Source: Clavaria fumosa (taxonomy: Eukaryota; Basidiomycota; Agaricomycetes; Agaricales; Clavariaceae). Taken from it: DNA of 64,000 bases. How positions within the stretch are numbered: position 1 is the first letter of the stretch; each line of letters opens with the position of its first letter. The DNA is taken from assembly GCA_951802425.1 (NCBI GenBank), contig OX637795.1, forward strand, positions 1,116,001 through 1,180,000, written 5' to 3'. Made by a program: the position numbers and the translations under genes. The notes beneath the pieces were generated by a model. It was not told the DNA's origin. It saw only the letters and a list, made by a program, of their open reading frames with translations, and did not search any database. Of the stretch, positions 42,370 to 59,333 are shown in pieces.

Positions 42370-43890
42370 CAGAATTAAACTACAACATTTACAACAAAGA
42401 ACTCCTTGCCATCTATGAGGCCTTCTGCCAATGGAGGGCCTATTTGGAGGGAGCTTGACATTCAGTACTGGTGGTAACAGACCACAACAATTTACAGTAC
42501 TTCACAACCTCCAAACAACTCTCCCAATAGCAAGCCCACTGGTTGGAATTTCTCTCCAGCTTTGACTTCATGATTAAATACCATCTGGGTTGCCTTGGGA
42601 CCAAGCCCAACATGCTCACCCACCACTCAGATGTTAACCCTAAAGGGGAAGATAGGGCTTATGCCCAAGCTACCTGACAAAATTTTCAACCTTTGTTTAA
42701 TCCTAGACAGGTCCTCATGGCAGTCACTATGGACTTGGTGGCAATGCACCACCAAATCCAGAGTGCACTCACCCATGACCCTTATGCCCAAGAACACCTC
42801 TGATGACTCAAAAATAATGTGGGAGTTAATTCCAATGATGAACCCTTCTCGCTCTCAGACAACAAACTCCTACTCCATGACAAGCAGATTTACATCCCCA
42901 ACCATGACAACCTCAGACTCAAGATCTTATGCACCTACCATGACCATAAGCTCATCAGACACCCAGGGATCTGCGAAATGATTCAGCAGATCCACCAGCA
43001 CTACTTCTGGCCCAAAATCTGACAATTTGTTACAACCTATGTCCACTCATGCTCCAAATGCATGTGGACGAAGACAGTCTGACACAAGCCATATGGACTA
43101 ATGAAGTTTTTACCTATTCTACAGTGCCTGTGGAGCTCTGTTTCAATGGACTTCATTGAGGGATTACCACTGTCTCTCACTTTTGATTCAATTTTAGTTG
43201 TTGTGGACAGACTAATGAAATATGTGATCTTTGTAGAATGCTGCAAGACAGACAGTGCCATGGAATTGGCTGCACTGTTCTTAAAGCATGTTTTTGCCAA
43301 ACACAGTGCACCCCACAACATAGTTTCCAATCAAGGCAAGCTATTTGTTTCCAAATTCTGGTCTTCACTATGTCATCTACTTGACATTAAAGTGAATCTC
43401 TCGACTGCCTACCACCCCAAGACTGATGGACAGACTGAATGTGTCAACCAGATCCTCAAACAGTATATCTGCCTGTACATTAACTACCAACAGGATACCC
43501 CTTTTACCACTTGTGGAATTTGCATACAACAACACTCTGCACTCTGCAACCCAAGTAACACCCTTCTTTGTGAATAAAGGGTATCACCCCAGGTTCAAGA
43601 TCGGGATTGACAATGTTAGCTCTTATGTGGCTCAACAACATGTGGATGACCTCACTGCCCTTCACAACTACCTGAAGGAGCAACTCTGCATCATGATTGA
43701 ACATTACACCCAGGCTACAGAGCACTGCTGAATTCCACCTCTGGATTTCTGTGTTGGCTCCAAGGTTTGGCTGGATGTGCATAACCTTAAAACAAAGCAC
43801 TGGACTTCCTTTCTAGGCAACCACATCAACACTTGCAAAAAAGCACACAAGGAACATAAAATCACACTGGTCACCTAGTACTCTAGCCAA
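42370..43890 (+). pseudogene. Degenerate Gypsy pol (RNase H and integrase) inside the fold-back element
   Basis: Broken frames show, in order: RNase H scraps ([29 protein letters not shown]), the integrase zinc-binding region (HPGICEMIQQIHQHYFWP), the integrase core (SVSMDFIEGLPLS; VVDRLMKYVIF; STAYHPKTDGQTECVNQIL) and FAYNNTLHSATQVTPFFVN. Stops and frameshifts are frequent (for example near 42460 and 43020). It is a different lineage from the intact chromovirus and has no chromodomain. Confidence 0.75.
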
Positions 43891-44505
43891 TACAACTCAC
43901 TTTATTCTACTGTAACTATACTACCACCCTGACACCCTCAAGATCCAGGAAAAGACAGGAAAATGTCAGCAAACAGTGGAGGTCCACAGACTGGTGGAGT
44001 GGGGAGCAGCAAAGTATGCACATGACCCCCAGGTGAGCCAGAACACACCTGCCCACCAAAAGATGGCCATGGACAATGACATCATTCGAGCCAGGGCCCT
44101 ACTAGAAAGGGAAGGACTAATCCCACTGAATGGCACCACCACACCCTTGACATTGGCAGCTGTTCTCATGAGCCTCACCTTGGGGACACATCCTGAGTAT
44201 TCTCCTGCTCCTTCTGGGGTGGTTCCATCCATCTGAATGGGCCCATATGGGCTGTTGGTTCTCACTGGCCCAACTGTGGGTAGCATGGGCTAGGGCATTG
44301 TTCTAGCCCTACTGTCTCTTGAGGGCCACTGTCCTCCACTCCTTGTTTGCCAGGTGTCTGAGAACCATCTGCATGGTTCTCCCTTTGCCACCCTTCCACT
44401 CTCTTGTGGTTGGCTGGCACTGCCCATCTGACATCTGGGGCACCTGACTAGGCAGGACAAGTCCTGCCTTGGGTTTCAATGATTCACAGCACTGTCACCA
44501 TAGAG

Positions 44506-44696
44506 GGGCTGCTAGTGCAGCTCCCTGAATGTCTAGTGAGTCCAGTACAAGCCTAACCTGGTTGGCCTCCTTGCTTAGCCTTTGACAGATACTACTTTGG
44601 TGATTTCTCATTGCCCTCACAAGAGCATCAAACTCTTCATCCTGGCAGGAGAGCTCTGCCTGCATATCCAAGAGTCTCTCAGCTACAGCATTAGCT
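44506..44696 (-). pseudogene. Possible Gag-like coiled-coil fragment
   Basis: Minus-strand peptide AERLLDMQAELSCQDEEFDA, then LVRAMRNHQSSICQRLSKEA, helical and charged, of the kind found at the start of some Gypsy Gag proteins. It is opposite to the pol remnant, so a different insertion or a rearrangement. Weak evidence. Confidence 0.3.
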
Positions 44697-45237
44697 CACA
44701 CTATCACAGTGGGTTCATCTCCCCATTTGATGGGGCCTGCAAGCTTGAACCCTTTCAGCAAAGGATTTCTGCCTTCTTCTATACTGCAATGGCATATTTG
44801 GCTGCCTCTGCATCTCTTATGGTATATTTACAGCAAGTGTTTGCTTCCATTTCTTCCTAGCACATTTTTTAACATTTTTCCTTTTTTGCATTTTCTAGCA
44901 CATTTCTGCATCAACTCACATTTTTTTACATTTTTGCATTTTCCAGCACATTTCTGCATCAACTCACATTATGTTGCACACTTTTTTACATCTTCTTACA
45001 TTTTTTTACATTTTTTTACATTTTTTTTACATTTTCTAATACATTTTCTAGCACATTTTTGTATCAATTCACATGATGTTACACACTTTTTTCACTTTTT
45101 TTCACTTTTTCTGGCACATTTCAGCATTTTTTTGCATACAAATGCATGCATGGGCATGTATGGGCATTCACAATTTTTATGGGAAACATTTGATTTTTGT
45201 CCAGAATGGTCCTTCATAATGGAGTGATGCATCACTC

Positions 45238-45620
45238 AGTTACAATCATGGATGCATAATGACTTGTTGGTAGTTATCACTAAGTATTACATTACATTGC
45301 TTGCATCCTATACAGTAGGAGGAAACCTCAAGAAGTTGCTCAAATTCAGTATTGAATGAGTTGAGCAAATTCAAGTCCATACAAGACTGCGCTGTGGCAC
45401 TGCAATAAACACGACGCGTTACGTGATCTGTCCGTACCAATACACTGGCGCGGCTTCTCCGGGCTTGCCAACTGCAAAGGACGTCGATCCATCTCCAGCT
45501 CGCACGGGGACATCGGCAGAGTTATGGTGCCTCATCGCAAAAGCGGTATAGCGTTTTACAAACCTTGACACCAACGTCCGTGTCACCCGGCATCTCCGAC
45601 GACCCCTGACAGAAACCACA
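45238..45620. other. Spacer upstream of the O-methyltransferase gene
   Basis: No exon is recognised. It contains ACGCGTTACGTGATC near 45413-45428. Presumably part of the promoter. Confidence 0.3.
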
Positions 45621-45626
45621 GACACA

Positions 45627-45634
45627 TATAAAAG
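45627..45634 (+). promoter_or_regulatory. TATA box of the O-methyltransferase gene
   Basis: TATAAAAG lies 44 bp before the ATG at 45678 and is followed by a pyrimidine-rich stretch and CAACAAG next to the start, typical of fungal core promoters. Confidence 0.5.
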
Positions 45635-45677
45635 ACGGCAAGCCTCCTATTTGAATTCGTTACTTCATCTCAACAAG

Positions 45678-47631
45678 ATGTCTGACCTCAGCGCGCTGCT
45701 CCAACTTATAACTTCTGGCGTTCATGCCATTGAGAACATCCACTCTACTCATGGCGCAACAATTCCTTCCCTCGACGAACCTTTCCAGCCTCCTTCATTT
45801 CAAGACGACGCGTTGATTCCCCAGATCGGCCTCGTTGTCACTGCCTGTACTCAGCTGATGGCAACTCTAATCCCTCCACCGCTCCAGCTGTTCAGTGCTG
45901 CGGGCTCCGTTAGTTTTCCTTCTTCCGCCGCTCATCATCTTTTGACGACTCCTATAGATGTATACGCCTGCCTGCTTGGCTACAGTAATAGACGCCAACG
46001 TGGTGGAAATCTTGCGCGAGGCTGGGCCTAATGTACGCCAGCCCCTGTGGTGTTGTAGGCATTGTCTGACCAATCCACTCGCAGGGGTTGCACATTCGTG
46101 ATATCGGTGAGAAATCTGGTACCGACCCTGCAAAGATCGGTAAGCAAATCCTTGCGGTGACCTATGATAATTGACAGGTCTAAATTGATCCATTCTTCGC
46201 TAGGTCGCGTCATCCGTTACCTCGCCACACGTTACGTCTTCAAAGAAGTTGCACCCGACGTATTTGCGAACAATCGCCTCTCGTCTTGTTTGGATACTAG
46301 AAAGCCGCTTGATGTTCTCAAAGCCAAGTAGGTGTCTTGAACTCCTCAGCCACTCCAATCTTTTTACGTCATCGGACAGTCCCGAAGATAAGCACGTCGA
46401 CACTCCTGGCATCGCCGCTTTGATCGCCCACACGTGAGTTACGCATAAGAAGAAATCTTCCTTTCCACAAGCTCGGCTTACTCATCTCCGCTGCAGATCA
46501 GACGAATGCCTCAAGTCGAGTGCCTACATCGCCGAGAATTTGCTGGACCCTGCGACTGCACACTCCCAGGATCCGCTCACAAGCCCTTTCAGCCGTGCCC
46601 ATGGTGGAGGGAAGCTGATAGGGGCTTGGCAATGGTTCGAGCAGCCAGGAAATGAGGCGAGGCTCAAGCGGTTCGGCGCGGCCATGCACGGCACATCTCT
46701 ACTTTTTCCGCCTGACACCGTGGTTGCGGGTATGTCGTGGTCCTAGTCTCAGCTTTGATATCGATATGAACGATCATGTTGATATAAACTTTTCTAGCAT
46801 ACGATTGGGGTTCCTTGAAAGACAACGATCTCATCGTTGACGTCGGAGGTGGCATTGGCGCGGCGACAGTCGTTCTCGCCAAGGCATATCCCAAACTGCG
46901 CTTTGTCATTCAGGACCGGCCTAGTGTGGTCCCGGAAGGCATCAAGGCATGCTGACATCGCATCTTGGTTAAGAAACCTGCTGACAAAAGACCAAAAAAA
47001 AATCTCACAGTTTTTCCAATCCAAGCTTCCAGAAGCGCTGACCGAGAATCGCGTCAAGTTTGAAGGTCCGTCGACCTGTCCCACACTGTACAAAGTTCAT
47101 TGACGTTGAAGCCATCCCTGCTCCCTTGTGTCTCAGCACATGACTTCTTCATTCGTCAGCCCATCAAAGATGCCAAGATCTTCTTGATGCGGTTTATCAC
47201 GCATGACTGGCCCGACCCGACCGTGAAGATAATCTTGAAGCACCTCCGCGCCGCCGCACAACCGACGACCGTCCTCGTCGTTCTGGACCCTATCGTCCCA
47301 TATGCCGGGCCGACTGGCGATGAGCACACGAACATTGTCGGTGCGCAGCCGCCCCCCCTACCTGCGCCTCTCCTCCCCGGCCTTGGTCTGGCCAGCACAC
47401 TCGTGACCATGGCAGACATCCAGGTACGTGTTTCTTTGTGCGGCGAAGGAGCATGACGATGTTGAAGACAGCGGACTTTCCTCACCACCCTCTTCGCAGA
47501 TGATGAACGCACTCAATTCCCAAGAGCGCACGGTGGGTCAGTTTAAGGCCATGGTGGATGGAACGGGATGGAAGTTGGACTACATCAAGCCCACTCCAAT
47601 GCTTTCGACGTTGGTCTTTGTGCCAGTTTGA
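45678..47631 (+). CDS. SAM-dependent O-methyltransferase (family 2, fungal type)
   Basis: ATG 45678 (MSDLSALLQLITSGVHAIEN) to a TGA ending at 47631, about ten exons. The N-terminal dimerisation/helix-turn-helix region reads NVVEILREAGPN, then GLHIRDIGEKSGTDPAKIGR and VIRYLATRYVFKEV. The SAM-binding glycine loop is LIVDVGGGIGAATVVLA. The catalytic His is in MRFITHDWPDPTVKIIL. The C-terminus reads FKAMVDGTGWKLDYIKP. It transfers a methyl group from SAM to a hydroxyl, often on phenolic or polyketide metabolites; the substrate is unknown. The intron after VPEGIK appears to use a GC donor (GC...CACAG, about 46945-47010). It is convergent with the ABC transporter gene that ends at 48195. Confidence 0.8.
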
Positions 47632-48194
47632 ACCAGCCTTGTCAATTGCAGAACAGCAGCTGCTTACATCTGCGCCTTGAATGGTCTCTCGTGTATCACA
47701 GAATAGTTCAGGAAAAATGCATTGTACTATATGTTGAATGTGAAGTTGTTTTTCGATAGGAATAAATGTCAGATGGCTCAAGTCAAGTACTTCGCCGCCT
47801 GGTCCCGCATGGTTTCTATGCGCCTCTAAGTGATCAACTTGATGTCGTCGAAGTTCTTCATTCGACACAGTTTATGCGTTACAAAACTGCGCAGCCGACG
47901 AAGTCCCCTTCGGAAAGGGAGAGCTTGGCTGACGCAAGATAAAAAATCAGAGAGTCGAGCCCAGTTCCGAAATTCTAGGTCGGCGTCAACCTCTTGCACG
48001 CAATATTTCTACGTGCTCGCGAAAGTTCATTTTGGCTGTTGCGAAAGCAACTCTTCTTTCCACTGTCGAATATCGATCCCTTAACCTTGTGAGTGGGTCC
48101 AGTACTGGCACCGTCACTGACATCAGTTCATCAAAATACATTCTACTCCCTAACAACCTAAAGCCTAGGAAACTGTGGATGCACTTGGATCAAA
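47632..48194. other. Intergenic region between the convergent methyltransferase and ABC genes
   Basis: No gene. Bases 47811-47895 (TTTCTATGCGCCTCTAAGTG and following) recur in diverged form at 56796-56918 next to an ABC fragment, marking this as part of a duplicated segment. Confidence 0.5.
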
Positions 48195-54344
<6,150 letters not shown>

Positions 54345-54420
54345 CGCTGGTCTGCCCGTTCACGCCTCCATCAATGTCAAGCATCCTTATAAGCCCAGGC
54401 ACCCTCCTACTCAGGCCAGG

Positions 54421-54485
54421 CCGAGATGAGGACGCGTCAACGCCGACGGGGCCGGCAATGCCGCGTTGACACGTCCTCATCTCGG
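54421..54485. repeat. Strong hairpin upstream of ABC copy A
   Basis: Arms of 23 bp (54421-54443, beginning CCGAGATGAGGACGCGTC; 54463-54485, ending CGTCCTCATCTCGG) with a single mismatch and a 19-base GC-rich loop. It lies 77 bp upstream of the ATG. A partial copy of one arm (GAGGACGCGTCAACGCT) is at 58381-58397. Confidence 0.7.
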
Positions 54486-54499
54486 CGCTCACGGCGATG

Positions 54500-54740
54500 A
54501 AACCCTAACCTCGTACCAGGGGCTGATCGTTTCTCCGGGCCGCCTCCTTCCTCGCATTCAAACTTGTGTTGACTCCACTCTCAAGTGCAAGCCTGGACTC
54601 ATCCTCTTACATCCATACTACCTGCGCTATCTCACTAACGTCGCACCTATCATTGTTCAACTATGACAATTCTTCGTCGGGGCAACTTCAAAATGAACCC
54701 GTGTTCTACAGCTGAGAAGCTTGCCTTAACTCTTACACCC
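54500..54740 (+). repeat. Direct repeat copy 1: presumed TPI promoter and first exon
   Basis: GATGAAACCCTAACCTCGTA, CCAGGGGCTGATCG and CTTCAAAATGAACCCGTGTT, then CTACAGCTGAGAA recur at 58545-58715 in the same orientation. The repeat runs from about 160 bp upstream into the first exon of a triosephosphate isomerase gene fragment. Confidence 0.65.
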
Positions 54741-55200
54741 ATTTTCTGACCAGGCCTGGCACTCATACAAGTCTTGATCGCCCCGCCTGCGCTCTATCTT
54801 ATCCCGTTGAAAGAAGTGATCAGGAAAGACATCAAAGTTGTAGCGCAAAATGCCTACTGTGAGACCAAGGGTGCTTTCACAGGAGAGATCAGGTATGTTG
54901 ACCTAATCGCAGTCGCCATTATGCATATTCACGCCCATATTCTCTAAGCCCCTCAAGCTTGCTAATGCCGAGATCTCTTGTGTGATCCTCGGTCAGTGCT
55001 TTCTTCTGCTCGACGCAGCTCCCACCTTCTGATGCGAGAGAACAGGTCACTCCGAGCGCCGCACCCTCTTCTGCGAGACGTCCAAACTTATAGCGACCAA
55101 TACACGAGCGGCGCTTAGCACTAAGCTCTCTGTCATCCTCTGCGTTATTGATCCCCTGAGAGAAAATCCACTAGGGTTACCCCGATGGAAAGGTAAGTTG
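54664..55200 (+). pseudogene. Triosephosphate isomerase gene fragment
   Basis: The peptide pieces read GNFKMNPCSTAEKLA (catalytic Lys region), APPALYLIPLKEVIRKDIKV, AQNAYCETKGAFTGEI and, after intron-like gaps, PLKLANAEISCVILG / HSERRTLFCET (catalytic His region) and RAALSTKLSVILC. Beyond that, the expected CVGETLxER motif is replaced by unrelated residues and the catalytic Glu segment is absent. An exon is also garbled between the first two pieces. It is a truncated, probably dead copy of the glycolytic enzyme gene. The intact gene should be elsewhere in the genome. Confidence 0.75.
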
Positions 55201-55383
55201 CGCTGACGCCACATCGGAGATGGTCAAAATTCACATGAGGAATGGGCAGGATTCCACGGAGATTCAAGATGGGTCTTCGTTCCACGGTAAGTACAGTCAA
55301 CGGTTCCACCCAGTGGGTGATATGGAAACACCCAGATCACTTGCGTCTGCATCATACCGAACAATTGTTGACATTCGGCCAAC

Positions 55384-56636
55384 CTATGTAATGACTTTCG
55401 CGTTCGTCTTACTGGCGTTATCTATTGCGGCTACGTCCTCATCAGAAAGCAGAATATCTGCTGCACGAAGATACCCCTTGAGCCGATCTTTTTTCGAGCT
55501 CGTACTATGCATCCATCGCATCGTCCGTCAGATATTGACAGCAAAGAAATGATAAGCACTCACGTGACGACGACCCCGGTTCTCAATTTCTTTTTGGCCC
55601 AGGCAAGCAGAACTTGATCTGCAGTTACCTTGGGCCCTAATTTTTTGGCGATCGTAGACACTAGTTTTGCCACGGTGCCGGTGGGCATCTTGGTGATGGG
55701 ACTGACGAACAGGGCAGACAAGACTTCAGCATCACCGGGGCAGAGCGGATGAAGAGTGCACGTACAAAAGAACCTTGTAGGCCTCAACGACGATACCGTG
55801 CCTCCTGCAGTAATCGAGCACTGGCGCTCGCTGAGCATAAACGTAAGGATGAAGTAGAATCTGGAAATGGTCTGTTCGCCAGAGTGCTAACGAAGACGTA
55901 GTCGAGCAGAGAACAACGAACCTGATTCGCGGCAGGCTTGATCTTGGCCGATGCAAGCAACACATCGAGGTCGTGCGTCTCGAAATTAGATACACCAATG
56001 CTCCTGATGGCGAGTCATGAGAGGCCACACTCATCAGAGCAACGATATGTCAGGCGGACAGACTTTGCCAGTCCTTGGGCGCGTATGTTCTCCATCTCCT
56101 TCCAAGCGCTAGGTATGTCAGGTACCGCGATACTGGGTTCGTGTATGAGGTAGAGATCCACATATGTTACACCAAGCTGGGTGATGAGCCATGTATCATT
56201 GTGAACTGCAGAACACAAGTCAAGCAATACGCACGTATCTAAGGCTGTCATGGATAGATGTTTGGATGTCCAGGCCGTTCAAACCAGAGTATTTCGTCGT
56301 GATGTAAAGAGATGAGCGCGGGGCCCCGCTTCGACGAATCGCTATTCCGGCCTCAGTCTCATTTTGGTAAAGTTGAGCGGTGTCTGAGAGGTCTTCAGTC
56401 GCATTCTTCTGAAGCAAAGTCATGGGCTCTCTCACCAATGTGGTTGAAGCTCACTGATATAGCCTGTTCCATTCGCTTGATGGCCTGCTCACCGTTGCCC
56501 ATAGGCCATGTGCCAAAGGCAATGCTTGGGATAGAATACCCTTCGTTTGGTCATGAGCATCGATTGTATGGTCGTCGTACATGGACATCAGGGAAAATGG
56601 CTGACCATCATTCAGCTTTACTGGCTCCCAGGGCAT
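55384..56636 (-). CDS. Aldo/keto reductase
   Basis: ATG 56636 (MPWEPVKLNDGQ) to TAG at 55384-55386, several short introns. Motifs: IPSIAFGTWPMGNGEQAI; catalytic Asp and Tyr in DTAQLYQNE; Lys in LYITTKYSGLNG; His in YVDLYLIHEPS; IGVSNF-type strand and ETHDLDVLLASAKIKPAANQ; ILLHPYVYAQRAPVLDYC; C-terminal SSKKDRLKGYLRAADILL. This is an NADPH-dependent carbonyl reductase of the AKR superfamily, cytosolic; the substrate is unknown. It lies in the spacer of the ABC inverted duplication and appears intact, although the first intron boundaries are uncertain. It could act with the neighbouring transporter or methyltransferase (inference). Confidence 0.75.
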
Positions 56637-56795
56637 ATCGGCGCCGAGTGATCAGAAGATAAGATTTACGGATCTTGATCGATGACACGTGAGTACGCGT
56701 GAGTAATCGTAACGCCGTCGAGGAAACCATAAACGTTGCATAAACATCCAACTCATGTTCATGTACGTGAAGACAAGTGCTTCAAATTCGGCCTC

Positions 56796-57365
56796 GCATG
56801 CTTTCTATACACCTCTAAGTTAGTGAGTGATCAACTCGATGTGGTCGAAGTCCTTCACTCTAGTGTCTACCTCTTACCAAGTACATGGGTTACAAAACTA
56901 TGCCGCCGAAATCCACTTGCTTCAAGGCTTTGACGACTTTCTTCTCGGCGTCATTCCCCGCGTCCTTCTTCGACTCTTTGTGATTCTCAGCTTTGGCATC
57001 TTGATTCCGCTTGGTTCGGCCGCAATCCGCAGTAAGATGGGAACGCACCACACTATCCTTGAGTAGATCCTAGAAAAATAAAAGGTGGGTCACTGGCTTC
57101 GCTTTGTTTTTGGAAAAGGGCACACTTCATAAGATCCCTCTTCAATTATTGATCCTTTGTCCACCACGTAGATATGATCGACTCTGTCAAGGACGTGGAG
57201 GGCATAAGTAACGAGGATGCGTGTCCTGCTTGATAACGGTCCGCTGAGAGTGCAATCTTCCAGGATAGCTTTTCCGACATGTGCATCAACGGCACTGAGA
57301 GGGTCGTCGAGCAAGACAATATCGGATGGTGTATATGCGGCCCTCGCGACAGATACGCGCGCCTA
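56796..57365 (-). pseudogene. Third, internally deleted copy of the ABC transporter segment
   Basis: 56926-57362 matches copy A (about 50803-51244): the end of NBD1 ([40 protein letters not shown]) and the linker after it. Just left of it, 56796-56918 matches 47811-47895, which in copy A lies beyond the 3' end of the gene. The copy therefore lost all of TMD2 and NBD2 and breaks off inside NBD1. It has the same orientation as copy A and is non-functional. Confidence 0.75.
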
Positions 57366-58640
57366 CGAGACATAACCGGTAGATTGATCTCTGAGACGAA
57401 TCTTGCTTAGGCCTAACAGAACTGTCTGGTCATTATGGCAGTGAGTCGCCATTGCCACACCGCTCGCCCTCTCTTGCACCCTGCCCCCGCATCTCATGGA
57501 CTCTCTCTCCCTCAGCAGCAGATGTGGGAGCAAAGTGAGATGGATATCCCCCTTTCTGTTGCCTCTGTCCACTGCTCTGTTAAACCACAACAACTGCGGG
57601 TGCTCTGCCTCCATGCCGATGCTGCCGCTAGACTACCAGCAGATCACTGTCCCCAACGTCATGTCCGACATCGCCCGACCTCAACCCCACAGCTTCTTGA
57701 TCCATCTCCACTTCAGGGGCCGGCAGTAGCAAAGGCAGGGGCTTCTGCAGATGCTTCGCGAGCGGGACGTTGACAGTGGCCACTCTGCGTTACCAGTCTT
57801 GTTGTTGCCAGCAGCAGACTGCGGGGAGGGAAGGAGGTTAGCATAAGATAAGCGGGAAAGGAGAAGGGAAAGAGGCAAGCAATAAGATGGCTTGTTGCAC
57901 GTCGAGGACAGTGGCGGCAGCGGTGGCAGCGGAGGGACAGTGCGTCAGTTGTGATCGTGAAGAACAATTGCCGCGGCAGAGGAGATTGCGAGCAAGATCC
58001 CTTTCGCTATCGTAGGTACTGACAAGGTTGTTACCCGATGGCCGTCAAGTGCGCGGGTGCACATATCCATGAAGTTGATACAACACACTCATCGTCAACT
58101 CAGAGTTCGTTCATTCAGCCCGCAAGGGTAGGGTGTGCTAAGGTGTCGTTTAAATACTTGAGACGTAGCCATATCCTGTGGGGTCTAATAAAAATCCTTA
58201 CATTCCACGGCAATACTGTTTGTTCCAAGACGAGCTCGGTGTTGGGGACGATGAACACGAAGGTTCTGGGCGATGGGCGGGCACAGGGTGAAAGCTTAGT
58301 TGTGACACTCGACAAGAGGCTACTGAAAATTGGATATGAAATTCTGCCTGGCAACCGTCCTCGGTATTCAGGCACTGAAGGAGGACGCGTCAACGCTAGT
58401 TCAGGAATTATTATAAAACTTGGTTGACGTGCTAATTAACGGGCATGAATCGCGAGCCCTATGTTGATCAACCCATAGGACGTAACTAACACAAATTTAA
58501 CCCAATCCATGGCCTCGACGACCAGGTCGGCGTTTACTTCGATGAAACCCTAACCTAATACCAGGGGCTGATCGCTGCTCCGTCGCGGCGTTCATCCATA
58601 CTACTTACATCGCTCACGTCTTGCTCACGTCCTATCATTG
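57366..58640. other. Gene-less spacer
   Basis: Chance frames only (for example 57435-57773 plus and 58038-58427 plus); none shows a recognisable domain or credible intron pattern. 58381-58397 repeats one arm of the hairpin at 54421. 58545-58640 is part of the direct repeat with 54500-54740. Confidence 0.4.
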
Positions 58641-58740
58641 TTCAACCATGACGCGCCAATTCATCGCTTCAAAATGAACCCGTGTTCTACAGCTGAGAAC
58701 CTTGCCATGATCAAGATCTTGAATGATGCCGACGTATGGC
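58545..58740 (+). pseudogene. Second triosephosphate isomerase 5' fragment
   Basis: It repeats the sequence upstream of the first fragment and then reads FKMNPCSTAENLAMIKILND, ADV, the first exon region of triosephosphate isomerase. A frameshift separates the initiator ATG (about 58648) from this frame. It ends abruptly at a G-rich simple repeat near 58740. Confidence 0.7.
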
Positions 58741-59036
58741 AGTGTGGCAGGGAGGCAGGGCAGCAGGGATGGCGGGGCAGCGGGGCAGTAATGGCGACGG
58801 CGAAGGAGAGGGAAAGGACAAGGAGGGCGACGGCGATGGTGAGGTTAACGAGGGTAAGGGCAACGAGGGCAACAGCGAGGGAGACAATGGGAGCAGCGAG
58901 GGCGATGAGGGCAAAAGCGAGGGCGACGAGGGCAACAGCGAGGGCGCCGAGGGCGACGAGGGCGACGAGGGCGACGGTGAGGTCGACCAAGACCAAGACC
59001 AAGACCAAGACCAAGACCAAGACCAAGAAAAAGACG
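58740..59036. repeat. Purine-rich simple repeats
   Basis: GGGCAACGAGGGCGACGAG-type units (58800-58980) followed by a (CAAGAC)n hexanucleotide run (58987-59027). Open frames over it (Gly/Glu/Asp-rich, or Pro/Ser-rich on the other strand) are compositional artefacts. Confidence 0.75.
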
Positions 59037-59333
59037 TGCCTGAGTTATGTCCAAATCGGGCATTAGACATAAACCTATGTCCATGTTTGGTCATAAAGTA
59101 GTTCGTACCACGGCCACTATTTACCAGCCACTAGTTCGGAGGTGACATATGAGCGTCACAAACAACTCATAAACAAGGTCACCCACTCCGGATGCTGAAA
59201 ACTGAGATGTAAAAATCAATGCTGGGTACTTCTTGGCAACCGTACTACGCAAAGCCTGGGGCGTTTAGTGTCGCGCTTGGAAGGCTTATAAGGATGCTTG
59301 GCCTTGATGAGGCCGCGAACGGGTACGCCAGCG

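Larger units (their letters stand above)
41701..45237. mobile_element. 3.5-kb fold-back element with 500-600-bp inverted arms
   Basis: The left arm (about 41701-42330) and right arm (about 44735-45237) are inverted copies. Both start GAGTGATGCAT at the outer end, then GAAGGAC, TTGTCCAGAA, CCCATACATGCCCATGCATG, an AATGTGCTAGAAAATGC minisatellite, and an inner unique block (GAAGCAAACACTTGCTG; GGCAGAAATCCTTTGCTGAA). The centre holds a dead Gypsy pol. No clear target duplication is seen. It fits a Foldback-like or long-TIR element that captured or was invaded by a retroelement. Confidence 0.7.

Noticed and set aside
58661..59101. Gly/Asp/Glu-rich or Pro/Ser-rich frames as genes
   Set aside because: They overlap the GAGGGCGACGAG and CAAGAC simple repeats; only the first residues match the triosephosphate isomerase fragment.
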